Assembly: GCA_043810285.1 (NCBI GenBank)
Contig: JBDROH010000021.1
Span: 1-37,843 of the forward strand
Direction: 5' to 3'
DNA length: 37,843 nucleotides
From: JAGVXH01 sp043810285
GTDB taxonomy: Archaea; Nanobdellota; Nanobdellia; Pacearchaeales; GW2011-AR1
Made by a program: the position numbers and the translations under genes. Under the pieces are notes generated by a model. That model made no database searches, was not told the DNA's origin, and was given only the letters and a program-made list of their open reading frames with translations. Positions within the stretch are counted from its first letter, which is position 1. The number at the start of each line of letters is the position of its first letter. Of this stretch, positions 13,153-22,423 are shown piece by piece.

Positions 13153-16100
13153 TTACTGAACAACCCAAATCGGAACATCGCCAGAATCATCCTTTTTAAC
13201 AAAGACAATTTTTCCATCTTCCCTATAACCCTTATAATATACTTCCTTACCATCCACTGCAATAATTATTTGAGTATCTTCATTGTAAGTTTTGACAGTA
13301 ATAACTCTTTTATTAACAATTATAAATTTCGCATTATTCTTTTCCATAGCCAATCCTGCATCAACCAAATCCTCCCAAGTAACTATTTCTCCACCCAGAC
13401 TACTCTCCAAAGAACTATCTTCACTTGGCAGAGTATCTTCCTCAGTCTCCTTATCACTTTGCTGAACAACATTCCCATCATTCACTTTAGGAACTATCTT
13501 CACAACTTCTACCTTCTTCATCCCCATAACAACCATCCGATAAATCGTCGCCTTCAATGCCAACGCCTCAGCTCTATCCACATTCGTCCCTGCACCAGGA
13601 GAACTTTCATCAATATTCTCTATGGCATCAACCCCTATAATTCTATCAAGTTCCCAAATACTCTTATTCACATCCCCCTCCAATGGATTCTCCAAATCAC
13701 TTTTCTCCAATCCCTTAATCCGTCCACGAACCGACGCCAAACTTTCCTGAACCTGTTCAAGATTCAACTTCTCATTCTCAATCAAGTCCCGTCGCTCATC
13801 AAGCAAACTAATAGAACTACCTTCAATCGCCTCAATCGTCTCCAAATCATCTTTAACACTGTCAACATCCAACCAACATCTCATCAAACTATTTCCACAA
13901 TAGCCTACTTCTTTCCATCTTGAATCACCTACTCCCGACATAGGATTCACCGAAGCACAAACTCTAACAATTCCTTGAAGTGCTATTTCTGGATTAGCCA
14001 TTTCCTCCGCACCTGCTTGTAAATTCAAATTCACCATCGATAAAGCTGAAGGACTTCCAGAAATACATTCCTTCTCCGTCGTAATATCTGACTTCTCTAC
14101 CTGCTCCTCAACATATTTATTCTTAACATAATCCAAACCAAAGTCTGTAGTAACTTGTTTAAACCCGCACTCTTCCTTCGCATCAATCACAACACAAAGT
14201 TCCTTATAACCTGCAGGCGCTGTAAAATCAATCGTCTCATCAGCAGAAGACCCCTTAGCAATATAACCAGACTTCACTTGCACCGACGGGTTAGACCTGT
14301 AATAACTCGTCTCAGGAGGATTCTTCAAATAAACTTTATACTGAACCCCTTTGTCATTTCCCGCATAAATATGATAATAAACTTTATACTGTGAAGTTGC
14401 TGGCGCCGTCGCCTCGGTAAAAAGTGTCTCGGAGAACTGGGCATAAAACTGTGACGGACTTTCAGGTTCTAACAAACTATCAATCAAATCCGCCGAACCA
14501 GGAACACTAGTTCCAACAAATGCCTTACAAAAAGTACTGCCAACCTCCTCGGTACTTCGAATATTAAACGCTCTAAAAGCATTCTGTGCATAAACATCCT
14601 TGAAATAACTAACACTCTGCCTCATAACATTCCACGACTGTTGAACCAAAGCATACTCTCCACCACCACGAACTCGCTGACCTGGAGAAATCAGCCCAGC
14701 AACAAAACTAGGCAACAATTGATCCATCACTGGAGATAACTGTCTCCAAAAAAATTCACATTTGTAAACAGAAGTAATCTCATCACAAATTCCAACAACC
14801 TCGCCAGTATCTAAATTATGTTGCAAACAATCTGCCTCCGACCTCAAAATAGAAAGATACGACTCAAGCCCTGCATGAACTCCACTCAGACAAATTGGAA
14901 TCGCAACACCCTCCTTAGCATTCGGTAAACACAAAGTCAAACTTCCAATAATCCCTGTCTGAATAACATCACTAACCGGCATCTTCCCTCCAAGATTGCA
15001 TCTCGACGGCGGACAAATCACAGGGTCACAAACATTAAACATCAACTTACAATCAGCAGGACTCATAAAATCCTGACACTCAAAACCACCAACCTGACTC
15101 TGAGGCTCTCCAGTCTCCATCATATCATCAAAGATATTAATCGTCTTCTGCCCATACTGCTGTGACGCCCGTCTAATCGCCTCTCTAGCCTTACTGTAAA
15201 GAGTTTTCACATTAACACTCGAACACCCACCAAAACTATCAACAGCCCCAAGCGTATTCGCATCAAACGACTGACACAAATCGTCACCTTCCCCATTATC
15301 CATCAAACGATTCGACCCAATATTACAGATATGAAAATACCTAACATCCGCCGAAGCAGTATACCCTTGAGGGGAATCATCTAACACCGTTCCTCCAGAA
15401 TTAGAAATTTTTGCATACCAACCCTCGTTCAAATCAAACGGAACAATCGCTGGCAATCCCTTATTATTTCCATACTCATAATAACTTACCTTAGCCTTAC
15501 CATCCATCCAACTATTCGAACAACTCCCTGTTTGCACCATATCAACACTAACACCACTAACTCTTGGAAGCGAATTAATTTTTTTCCCAATCTGCAACTT
15601 TACACCAACTTTATTAGCCTCATAAACTCCCAACTGTGCCCCATTAGTATCAAACAAATAAAGATAATTTTTCGAATTCACATGAACAATTTGTGCACCA
15701 ATATTATCACTATCCTTAACTCCACTCAAATCCAAATCACCACTCACAATCGAAGATAATTTGCTCTTACTAATCCTCATCCGCCCATCTGGAAACGCTT
15801 TCTGTCCCTCCGATAAAACACTAACAGGAAATGAAACATCCTCAAACACAAAATTCTTCTCCAAATCAAACTGTTCTTTCTTCCCCTCGAAAATCAAAGC
15901 AGTATTCCTCAACGCTGCATCCATCTCCGCCTTTGCAACCTCTTCACTAATACCTCCGACCTCCTTCGCCTTCTTCCAAGTCATAACCGCTCGCAATGAA
16001 CTCTCAGTATCAATCTTTCCTAGAGGAACAGAAATAACTTCTCCATTAACATTAACCTCAACATTTTCCACACCAATCTTCGTTCTCAAATCCTCTCGAT

Positions 16101-18240
16101 ACTTAGCACTATCAGCAATACTCTCTCCTCCAAATAAACCCCCACTATTCACTTTATTGTTTTCCATCACATCACTCATATCCTCATTCACTCCCTTAAG
16201 CACTCCAGTCATCGCTGTAACATTTGATTCAATCTCTTTACTCAAAGCATTATAACACTCTGTCCTCGAATCATATTTTGTATCTGCATCACAAATAACT
16301 TTATACCTATCCATAACTTTCTGCCTTGCCATCGCCCCTCCACTAAATCCACTCGCCATATTCTTAAGCATCAAAATCCCTGAAGTCGCAAAACACGCCC
16401 CCTTCAAACCAGTAATAACATTCCCCAACCTATCGACAATCCCTTCCCAACGAACAATCGACTCATTAATATTTTTCAACATTTCCTCAGCCCGTTCAGG
16501 TGAAAGCTCAATCGCCCTCTTCTCAATCCCAATCCTAAAAGTAAAATTCGCCTCAGTCTTCGTCTGCTTAACTTCCGGAATCAACGAAACATATGCAATC
16601 TCTGTAATCATAATGTCCCTAACAGAAACTTCAACCCCATCAAAAACTTCTGTATCACCTTCAGAAATCGTTACAGTCTTAGAATCCACACCCTTCTCAA
16701 TTCCTTTGAAATAAAATTTAACATTCCCTGGAAGAATTTCCACAATAGAAAGATTACCTCTTCCAACAATCTTATTCCAACTCTCATTGACATTATTAAC
16801 AATCTTCCCGCCAATTTTCAAACTAACTTCCCGCTTACCTTCATCAACAGACTTAAAATCAACAACACTAATCGAATGAAATTTATCATTCACATAAACA
16901 CTCGTATAAGATTCACTAAAATCAGTTACATTAAGCATTCTCCTATCACTCCTAATCTGTTCAACAATCTTCGACGAAGGATATTCTTCAATAAACAAAT
17001 CCATCAACTCAGCCTTCGTCTTAAACTTCCCCAAAGTACCTGCTAAAATAATCTGCTCATAAAGTGCCTCCTCCCCAAAAGTCTCTCCATTCTCCTTCTC
17101 CTCTGAAGGATATATCTTAACCAATTCATTAACAACACCATTCGCCAATCCAAAATACTCCTCCACTAAACCGCTAGAACCCGTATCTTCCATGATATAT
17201 TCACTCTCATCCAGCCCATCTTTCTTCTTCTCCAAACTCAACGGCTTAATCTTCCCAGCCCCACTACAACTAATATTAATCTCCCCATCATTATTTGTTT
17301 CATTGACTTTCAAATCAATCACCTGACATTTCCCATTCAAAAACTTCGTCCCATCCCTAACCCAAAATGTCTGGCCATCAACATTCAACAACGCCTTATC
17401 CTCTGGCACAACAAGATTATTCAACTTAACCTTCAAACCTGCTCGACAATAGTAGCCTGGAAGATATATCGATTCACTTGTCTCACCTTCCTTCAAATCA
17501 AAAGTTCTAACAACTTTATCTTTAGAAGTCAAAAGTTGAATCCTTGCCTGACCATCACCGACGCTCATTGTCCTCAAATAACCTCTTCCATTCCAAAACG
17601 AAGAAGCTGCATAATCTTTTTCCCAATCATCATCACCCATAACAGGTAAATAATACTCCGATGCTCCAGTCCCATAAGCTTCTTCAGAATCATAACTAAT
17701 AGTCGCCGTAAGATTTCCTGCAATCCACTCAGCCATATCTCCTTCAACTTTTTCCCTCTCCAAGATAATTACAACATATCCAATATTATTCAGCGTCGGA
17801 TCTCCAAGAAGAGTTGTATAAGATTTAACCGCAGCTCTCGCCGGATGAAACACGACACTACTTACGCCTTCAGGCTTATTCTTAAAAGAAATAGATTTTA
17901 TCGACGACACCTTAATTAAAGGATTAATCTTTATCGCATATAACTGACAAAACACTGGAACATTTTGCTCCTCCAATAAATCGCTTCGAACAACTCCAGG
18001 AGTACATCCTCCCGGAGGAATCCCAATAACAAAATCACTAGTAGCCTCACACTGATCATCTTCCATTTGGTTCAAAATAGGCCAAATCTCTCCTGCCTGT
18101 CCAGAATATAATCTATCAAATGTCGGCTGATAACTTTGCCAATTATTTGTCGAACTACTGAAATCAGCATTAACCACCGACGACAATAAAACTCCAACTA
18201 CTAAAATCCCCAACACCAATCCAAATTTCTTTATTCTCAT
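13153..18240 (-). CDS. Giant secreted surface protein (1695 aa)
   Basis: The family is not recognised with certainty. A signal peptide (MRIKKFGLVLGILVVGVLL, cleavage near VNA-DF) precedes an extracellular protein with about 30 Cys, mainly between residues 900 and 1300 (VCDPVICPPSRCNLGGK, ECQDFMSPADCKLMFNVC). Disulfide-rich domains are therefore likely. A coiled coil lies around residues 1490-1550 (LLDERRDLIENEKLNLEQVQ), after beta-rich domains in the first third. There is no C-terminal membrane anchor; the end is a beta-rich domain (VYYKGYREDGKIVFVKK). It follows the 613-aa gene with a 1-nt TAATG overlap, so translation is coupled. The pair probably makes one surface or pilus-like assembly (inference). 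Confidence 0.8.
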   Translation of the reverse strand: MRIKKFGLVLGILVVGVLLSSVVNADFSSSTNNWQSYQPTFDRLYSGQAGEIWPILNQMEDDQCEATSDFVIGIPPGGCTPGVVRSDLLEEQNVPVFCQLYAIKINPLIKVSSIKSISFKNKPEGVSSVVFHPARAAVKSYTTLLGDPTLNNIGYVVIILEREKVEGDMAEWIAGNLTATISYDSEEAYGTGASEYYLPVMGDDDWEKDYAASSFWNGRGYLRTMSVGDGQARIQLLTSKDKVVRTFDLKEGETSESIYLPGYYCRAGLKVKLNNLVVPEDKALLNVDGQTFWVRDGTKFLNGKCQVIDLKVNETNNDGEINISCSGAGKIKPLSLEKKKDGLDESEYIMEDTGSSGLVEEYFGLANGVVNELVKIYPSEEKENGETFGEEALYEQIILAGTLGKFKTKAELMDLFIEEYPSSKIVEQIRSDRRMLNVTDFSESYTSVYVNDKFHSISVVDFKSVDEGKREVSLKIGGKIVNNVNESWNKIVGRGNLSIVEILPGNVKFYFKGIEKGVDSKTVTISEGDTEVFDGVEVSVRDIMITEIAYVSLIPEVKQTKTEANFTFRIGIEKRAIELSPERAEEMLKNINESIVRWEGIVDRLGNVITGLKGACFATSGILMLKNMASGFSGGAMARQKVMDRYKVICDADTKYDSRTECYNALSKEIESNVTAMTGVLKGVNEDMSDVMENNKVNSGGLFGGESIADSAKYREDLRTKIGVENVEVNVNGEVISVPLGKIDTESSLRAVMTWKKAKEVGGISEEVAKAEMDAALRNTALIFEGKKEQFDLEKNFVFEDVSFPVSVLSEGQKAFPDGRMRISKSKLSSIVSGDLDLSGVKDSDNIGAQIVHVNSKNYLYLFDTNGAQLGVYEANKVGVKLQIGKKINSLPRVSGVSVDMVQTGSCSNSWMDGKAKVSYYEYGNNKGLPAIVPFDLNEGWYAKISNSGGTVLDDSPQGYTASADVRYFHICNIGSNRLMDNGEGDDLCQSFDANTLGAVDSFGGCSSVNVKTLYSKAREAIRRASQQYGQKTINIFDDMMETGEPQSQVGGFECQDFMSPADCKLMFNVCDPVICPPSRCNLGGKMPVSDVIQTGIIGSLTLCLPNAKEGVAIPICLSGVHAGLESYLSILRSEADCLQHNLDTGEVVGICDEITSVYKCEFFWRQLSPVMDQLLPSFVAGLISPGQRVRGGGEYALVQQSWNVMRQSVSYFKDVYAQNAFRAFNIRSTEEVGSTFCKAFVGTSVPGSADLIDSLLEPESPSQFYAQFSETLFTEATAPATSQYKVYYHIYAGNDKGVQYKVYLKNPPETSYYRSNPSVQVKSGYIAKGSSADETIDFTAPAGYKELCVVIDAKEECGFKQVTTDFGLDYVKNKYVEEQVEKSDITTEKECISGSPSALSMVNLNLQAGAEEMANPEIALQGIVRVCASVNPMSGVGDSRWKEVGYCGNSLMRCWLDVDSVKDDLETIEAIEGSSISLLDERRDLIENEKLNLEQVQESLASVRGRIKGLEKSDLENPLEGDVNKSIWELDRIIGVDAIENIDESSPGAGTNVDRAEALALKATIYRMVVMGMKKVEVVKIVPKVNDGNVVQQSDKETEEDTLPSEDSSLESSLGGEIVTWEDLVDAGLAMEKNNAKFIIVNKRVITVKTYNEDTQIIIAVDGKEVYYKGYREDGKIVFVKKDDSGDVPIWVVQ

Positions 18241-20081
18241 TATTCAAACTCCAAATAGATTATCTCATCTTCAACAGCCATATGATTCGCTTGCAATCCC
18301 TCTAAATCTTGTGGCAAGCCAAACAATGGAACCTTAATATTTAATTCATTAGCATTCTCCAATTGCTCCGAAGTCATATACTCTCGAGTCTTCCCACCAC
18401 CGACGACGGCAAAATCAACATCTATCTCAGGCAAATTAATCTCATAACATTTCTCTGTTTCTCCTCCAAACAATCCAGCAAGTCCACTCTCTGGAACATC
18501 AACACATTCACTCTTACTCGTCGCTGGAAACTTCAAAGAAGAATTATCGTAAACATAAACAGACACATTATAATAATCTTCTATCAACTCCACAGACTTC
18601 ATATCAGGATAAAGCACCACAGCTGAATAATCTTCACCAATAAAATTAACTAATGCCTTCTGAACATTACCCAAATCCAAACTCAAATTATACTTCTTAT
18701 TCAAAACAATATTTGCAATTTCCTCCTCATTTGTAGAAATTTGATATTTGGCATCCGCATATCCTTCAGCAGTCGCAAGGATAAACCCATTAACACATTG
18801 AGGTAATTCGCCATGTAAAACAGCGTCGTCGTTCTCCAACTTAGTCTCGCCAATTTCACAAATAGAATCTAAACACTTAAACTGAACTCTTGCAGGAACA
18901 GGATTTAAATCGATATCATAAGTATGAACATCAACAAGCTGATTTCTAAACTCACAAACCCTTGATTCAACAGATACGCCTGTTGTCGTAGGCATAGCTT
19001 CCCGAGCCTGATTTTTAGAAATTACAACAGCGACAGGGAATTGAAAAATTTCCTCACTATCATAAAATTGAATCAACACAGGAAAATCAATATCGTAAAC
19101 TAAATGATAGGGTACATAACAGAAACCCATTATCTCCATCCCCGCTTGTAAACCCACTGGCTTAGCAACCCTCTCCCCATAAATTTCAACTCTCGTAGGC
19201 CAATCCGACGAATACATAAAGTTCATATTCTCATCAATCTTTAATCCCGCATTAGTCACAAAATAATTACGCTCCTTCGACGATAAATCATAATAACTCC
19301 CTTCCAATTTCAACGAAGGAATATTCGAAGCAAGTCCCCCAACAATATCTTGCCTAATAACTTCATCAACAAAAATCTTAGGAGAACAACTAATCTCCGT
19401 CCCTGTCACAGGAGCATAAAGCCTCATAACATCGAGAGCATACTTTTCCAAAAACATACTTGTCTTCTCAAAATTATAAACCTTAATCGCCATATCATAA
19501 AACTTCCCTAACTTACTATTTGTCGAAATTTTATGACTACTCACTACTGCCGACTGCTCACCTTTCAAAATTATCAACTGATTATTTACATTCAAATCAA
19601 TATTTAACTGATTTATCTTTGCCTCGACGCTACCTTCCCCAACATAAACATCATAACCCATTTTCTCAAAATCACTAAAATCACAATCGCCAACTCGTTC
19701 AGAAACATATTTCTCTAATTCTCTCTCCATCCCACTCCTGGTCGGAACTTGCTCTCTCAAAAGATTATTACCTGAAACATACATCCAATACGGAACCGGC
19801 TGACCAAGAAAATCCAACTGTGAAGAGAAAGGCATGTAAGCAGAACCAGGCTCAAAATCAGGAACCTCAATATATCCTCCCTGCTCACCTAAAAGACTAA
19901 CCCCTTGCTTCGTCGTCGCTTCCAAACAAGAAACATAGTAATCATAAACTGGCCTCAAATCTTCAGGAATACTCTCGACAAAACTCGATCTCAAAGCAAA
20001 ATACCCTACAATCGCGACAACCACAATTATCGCAACGATAATAAAAATCGTCACCTGTCCTCTTTTATCTATATTCCTCAT
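18240..20081 (-). CDS. Pilin-like-anchored surface protein (613 aa)
   Basis: The N-terminus KRGQVTIF followed by a hydrophobic helix (residues about 10-28) is the archaeal type IV-pilin-like signal, with likely processing or anchoring near Gly8/Gln9. The rest is extracellular and beta-rich, with scattered Cys (YVSCLEA, GDCDFSD, ESRVCEF, FKCLDSICEIGE). At 613 aa it is far larger than a pilin, so it may act as an assembly platform or anchored adhesin. The gene overlaps the 39-aa micro gene by 4 nt (ATGA) and the 1695-aa gene by 1 nt (TAATG), giving a tightly coupled three-gene operon. Confidence 0.8.
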   Translation of the reverse strand: MRNIDKRGQVTIFIIVAIIVVVAIVGYFALRSSFVESIPEDLRPVYDYYVSCLEATTKQGVSLLGEQGGYIEVPDFEPGSAYMPFSSQLDFLGQPVPYWMYVSGNNLLREQVPTRSGMERELEKYVSERVGDCDFSDFEKMGYDVYVGEGSVEAKINQLNIDLNVNNQLIILKGEQSAVVSSHKISTNSKLGKFYDMAIKVYNFEKTSMFLEKYALDVMRLYAPVTGTEISCSPKIFVDEVIRQDIVGGLASNIPSLKLEGSYYDLSSKERNYFVTNAGLKIDENMNFMYSSDWPTRVEIYGERVAKPVGLQAGMEIMGFCYVPYHLVYDIDFPVLIQFYDSEEIFQFPVAVVISKNQAREAMPTTTGVSVESRVCEFRNQLVDVHTYDIDLNPVPARVQFKCLDSICEIGETKLENDDAVLHGELPQCVNGFILATAEGYADAKYQISTNEEEIANIVLNKKYNLSLDLGNVQKALVNFIGEDYSAVVLYPDMKSVELIEDYYNVSVYVYDNSSLKFPATSKSECVDVPESGLAGLFGGETEKCYEINLPEIDVDFAVVGGGKTREYMTSEQLENANELNIKVPLFGLPQDLEGLQANHMAVEDEIIYLEFE

Positions 20082-20197
20082 TTCCTTATTTTCTCCTTAA
20101 TTAATTTCATAATCTCACTATTAATATCCTTTTGTATACTCTCCTTAAACTTACGCCAAAGTTCCTCATCCTCAATTAAAAGCAGATATTTTTTCAT
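20078..20197 (-). CDS. Micro ribbon-helix-helix-like protein (39 aa)
   Basis: It begins MKKYLLLIEDEELWRKFKES and ends IQKDINSEIMKLIKEKIRK. A short strand (KKYLLLIE) then two helices with the E..LW.KFK pattern parallels the 51-aa gene at 3437-3592 (LLEIPEEIWNKWK). Both precede and overlap a surface-protein gene. GAGGATGAG lies directly before the ATG. The TATA ATTTATAAG (20229-20237) is about 35 nt upstream. It is probably an autorepressor of the surface operon. The fold call is by pattern. Confidence 0.6.
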   Translation of the reverse strand: MKKYLLLIEDEELWRKFKESIQKDINSEIMKLIKEKIRK

Positions 20198-20228
20198 CTC
20201 ATCCTCTTAAATATACAATAGAGTATCA

Positions 20229-20264
20229 CTTATAAATATTTCTAAGTAAGTTAGTTACTAATAA
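20229..20264 (-). promoter_or_regulatory. Promoter and candidate operator of the surface operon
   Basis: The minus-strand TATA ATTTATAAG is followed about 35 nt later by the micro-gene ATG. Upstream of TATA are CTAAGTAA (20242-20249) and TTACTAATAA (20255-20264, + strand). The same two words occur in the inverted repeat before the other micro gene (TTACTAATAA at 3644-3653; TTACTTAG, the inverse of CTAAGTAA, at 3594-3601 and 3654-3661). Confidence 0.5.
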
Positions 20265-20297
20265 AATTGATAGACAATAATCTCAAAACTATATTAT

Positions 20298-20906
20298 TCA
20301 AATTAAATTAAATTCCAAAACTTTAGAATCATACTTCGCCCCATCTTTCGTAATCAGAAAATTATACTTCACATTACAAGGCTCAATATCTGCTGGAAAA
20401 GAAAAATAAACAGTCATATGGTCAACCCAACCCTGCGGAATCTTCCCCCAACTCATCCAACCCCTCTCAATCCAGCTCTGCGCCACCTCAACACTAACCC
20501 TACAACTCTCCACAACCGAATTATCAACAGTCCAATGATACTCAAAATAATTCTCCCCAGAAGGATTTGGATTATTCAAAGCATATGCAACACCAAATTT
20601 ACTCCCTCTCGAAACATTAATATAACCAGTCTGAGGCAAATAAAATGCAGTCTTCCCCTGAGCCCCCAACATTCCAGTTAAAACAGTTTTAACATGTTCA
20701 TCAACAAAATCATAATTATAAACTTTCCAATTCACCGGAAGATTATCTCCCTCAAGGATATTAGAGGTAGAAATATATGTCTGTGCAGAAGAAGGATCCG
20801 ATACTGGAACAATTTTGTCTCCCAGCCCCACCAAATAAAAACCAACAATAAAAAATACGACTAAAACAAAAATACCAAGCCCCAAATAAATCATCTTTTT
20901 TCCCAT
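20298..20906 (-). CDS. Membrane-anchored extracellular protein (202 aa)
   Basis: The family is not recognised. An N-terminal transmembrane helix (KMIYLGLGIFVLVVFFIVGF, residues 4-23) precedes a soluble outer domain of about 175 residues. This is beta-rich and contains two Cys (VESCRVSVE, IEPCNVKYN) that may form a disulfide in an Ig-like or jelly-roll fold (YFEYHWTVDNSVVESC, TVYFSFPADIEPC). It lies upstream of the 39/613/1695 operon on the same strand but has its own TATA (TTTTTATAAATG). It is probably another part of the same surface assembly. Confidence 0.75.
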   Translation of the reverse strand: MGKKMIYLGLGIFVLVVFFIVGFYLVGLGDKIVPVSDPSSAQTYISTSNILEGDNLPVNWKVYNYDFVDEHVKTVLTGMLGAQGKTAFYLPQTGYINVSRGSKFGVAYALNNPNPSGENYFEYHWTVDNSVVESCRVSVEVAQSWIERGWMSWGKIPQGWVDHMTVYFSFPADIEPCNVKYNFLITKDGAKYDSKVLEFNLI

Positions 20907-20998
20907 TTAATAAATAATGAACAAACATTTATAAAAACTTTGTTAAATCTCATTTTCAAAGTCTCTCCATTCTCTCAAATTTATAAGTTATAATAAAA

Positions 20999-21070
20999 TG
21001 ACCCCACCAAGAATCGAACTTGGGCCTCATCCAAGTCAAGGATACGTCCTAACCACTAGACAATGGGGTC
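20999..21070 (-). tRNA. tRNA-Val (anticodon GAC)
   Basis: Acceptor GACCCCA/UGGGGUC, anticodon stem UAUCC/GGAUG with loop UUGACUU (GAC, reads GUC/GUU) and T-arm CCAAG-UUCGAUU-CUUGG; discriminator A. No edge duplication is seen next to this tRNA. Confidence 0.92.
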
Positions 21071-21096
21071 ACAAAAACAACTATCAACCCAATTTT

Positions 21097-21381
21097 TTAA
21101 ACCTTCCTTCTCTTCCCAATCTTCCCCCCTCTAATCTGTCCCAAATTACCCTCAACAAACTCAAACCTCAATTCTCTCTCATCCACGTTAGCCACATCAC
21201 ATAAATCCCTAAAAAGGTTTTCTGGCAATGACCTAGACTCATTATAATAATTCTTCAAAGTCGAATACGGAATATTAAACCCAAATTGCAAAAGCCCTCG
21301 AAGCGACGGAGCATTAAGTCTCTCAATAATCAAATCTAAAAATCTCCTCTGCCCCTCTGCCTTAAACTTAATTCGTTTCAT
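21097..21381 (-). CDS. Conserved DPANN-type HTH-like protein (94 aa)
   Basis: The protein begins MKRIKFKAEGQRRFLDLIIE and contains LNAPSLRGLLQFGFNIPYST, LKNYYNESRSLPENLF and the basic tail GNLGQIRGGKIGKRRKV. The middle reads like a Cro/XRE helix-turn-helix with a substitution-tolerant recognition helix (YSTLKNYYNES). The GQxxGGK tail is a recurrent ending in related small archaeal proteins as I recall them. The ATG at 21381 is preferred over the frame opening at 21396 because the protein pattern begins there. Probably a small DNA- or RNA-binding regulator; target unknown. Confidence 0.65.
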   Translation of the reverse strand: MKRIKFKAEGQRRFLDLIIERLNAPSLRGLLQFGFNIPYSTLKNYYNESRSLPENLFRDLCDVANVDERELRFEFVEGNLGQIRGGKIGKRRKV

Positions 21382-21468
21382 AAAAAACAAAACCAATTAG
21401 ACTATTTAATTTTAACTCCGAGACCATACAAACACAAACTTTAAAAGGAGAAATTCAAAAGGATTATT

Positions 21469-21771
21469 ATGAAAAGACCGAAAACAACGAATCGATACTG
21501 TCCATATTGTAAAAAAAGGACAGAACAAAAAATAAAAGAACCGAGTAAAGGAAAAGCGAGTAGTATGAAAAGAGGTAGCAAGACAAGAATAAGATTAAGA
21601 GGTCGTTGGAGGGGAATAGGTAATCAAGGAAAATACTCTCGTCTAAAAAACCAAACAAAGAAAAAAAGAAAAACGACTAAAAAAACAAATCTCATGTTTA
21701 CCTGTACTGTATGTAAAAAATCTAAATATCAAAATAAAGGAAAACGAACCTCCAAAATAGTATTAGAATAA
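21469..21771 (+). CDS. rpl44e: 50S ribosomal protein eL44
   Basis: A large-subunit zinc protein near the E site. MKRPKTTNRYCPYCKKRTEQ supplies the first Cys pair, TNLMFTCTVCKKSKYQNKGK the second. The central RGRWRGIGNQGKYS replaces the usual Gly-rich loop. At 100 aa it is full length. First gene of an operon with eS1/S3Ae (1-nt gap) and ndk (4-nt overlap). In many archaea eL44 instead heads the eS27-aIF2alpha operon, which in this window lies 8 kb away. Confidence 0.94.
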   Translation: MKRPKTTNRYCPYCKKRTEQKIKEPSKGKASSMKRGSKTRIRLRGRWRGIGNQGKYSRLKNQTKKKRKTTKKTNLMFTCTVCKKSKYQNKGKRTSKIVLE

Positions 21772-21772
21772 A

Positions 21773-22423
21773 ATGGCAGAAAGAAAAAAATATATTGATG
21801 CGGAAATCCCAATCTTAGACTCGACAATGAGAGTACTTGGAACTCCTGAAGAACTAAATAATAAAACAATTAAATTAGACCTAACACGAAAACTTCGGGG
21901 GAAAGGTTTGACAATTACATTCCGAATGTTTAACAAAGAAGGAAAAATCGTCGGAATTCCTAATAAAATGGAATTAGTAAAATCTTACATTCAGCAAATG
22001 ATAAGAAAAAGAAGTGATTATGTAGAAGACTCATTCAAAGCACAATGTGCAGATATAAGGGTAACCATAAAACCTTTTTTAATCACACGAAAACGAGTCT
22101 CACGAGCAGTTAGAAAAAATTTAAGAAATACAGCAAGAGAATTTTTATTAGAGTACTTAAAAGAAAAATCTTACAATGAAATTTGTAATGAACTCTTAGA
22201 CAACACTCTCCAAAAAACAATGTTTCCAAAATTAAAAAAAATTTACCCTCTTTCATTTTGTGATTTAAGAATATTCGAAACAAAAGAATTAGAAAAAATT
22301 GATATTAAGAAAGCTATAGAGAGAAAAATCACGGAGGATATTGAAGAAGAATCTCAAAAAATAGAAGAAGAAATCGAAAACTCTGAAGAAGAAACTTCTG
22401 AAGAGTCTCCTAAAGAAGAATGA
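21773..22423 (+). CDS. rps3ae: 30S ribosomal protein eS1 (S3Ae)
   Basis: A small-subunit protein. Family landmarks are LDLTRKLRGKGLTITFRM, YIQQMIRKRSDYVEDSFKA, DIRVTIKPFLITRKRVSRAV, REFLLEYLKEKSYNEICNE and LKKIYPLSFCDLRIFETKEL. The C-terminus is a Glu-rich, probably disordered tail (EEESQKIEEEIENSEEETSE). Length 216 aa is normal. It begins 1 nt after eL44 and overlaps ndk by 4 nt (ATGA). Confidence 0.95.
   Translation: MAERKKYIDAEIPILDSTMRVLGTPEELNNKTIKLDLTRKLRGKGLTITFRMFNKEGKIVGIPNKMELVKSYIQQMIRKRSDYVEDSFKAQCADIRVTIKPFLITRKRVSRAVRKNLRNTAREFLLEYLKEKSYNEICNELLDNTLQKTMFPKLKKIYPLSFCDLRIFETKELEKIDIKKAIERKITEDIEEESQKIEEEIENSEEETSEESPKEE

Noticed and set aside
13270..16255. Several long + strand frames opposite the 1695-aa gene
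   Set aside because: Compositionally biased (Asn/Ile/Thr/His-rich) mirror frames of a real gene; no promoters or SD sites.
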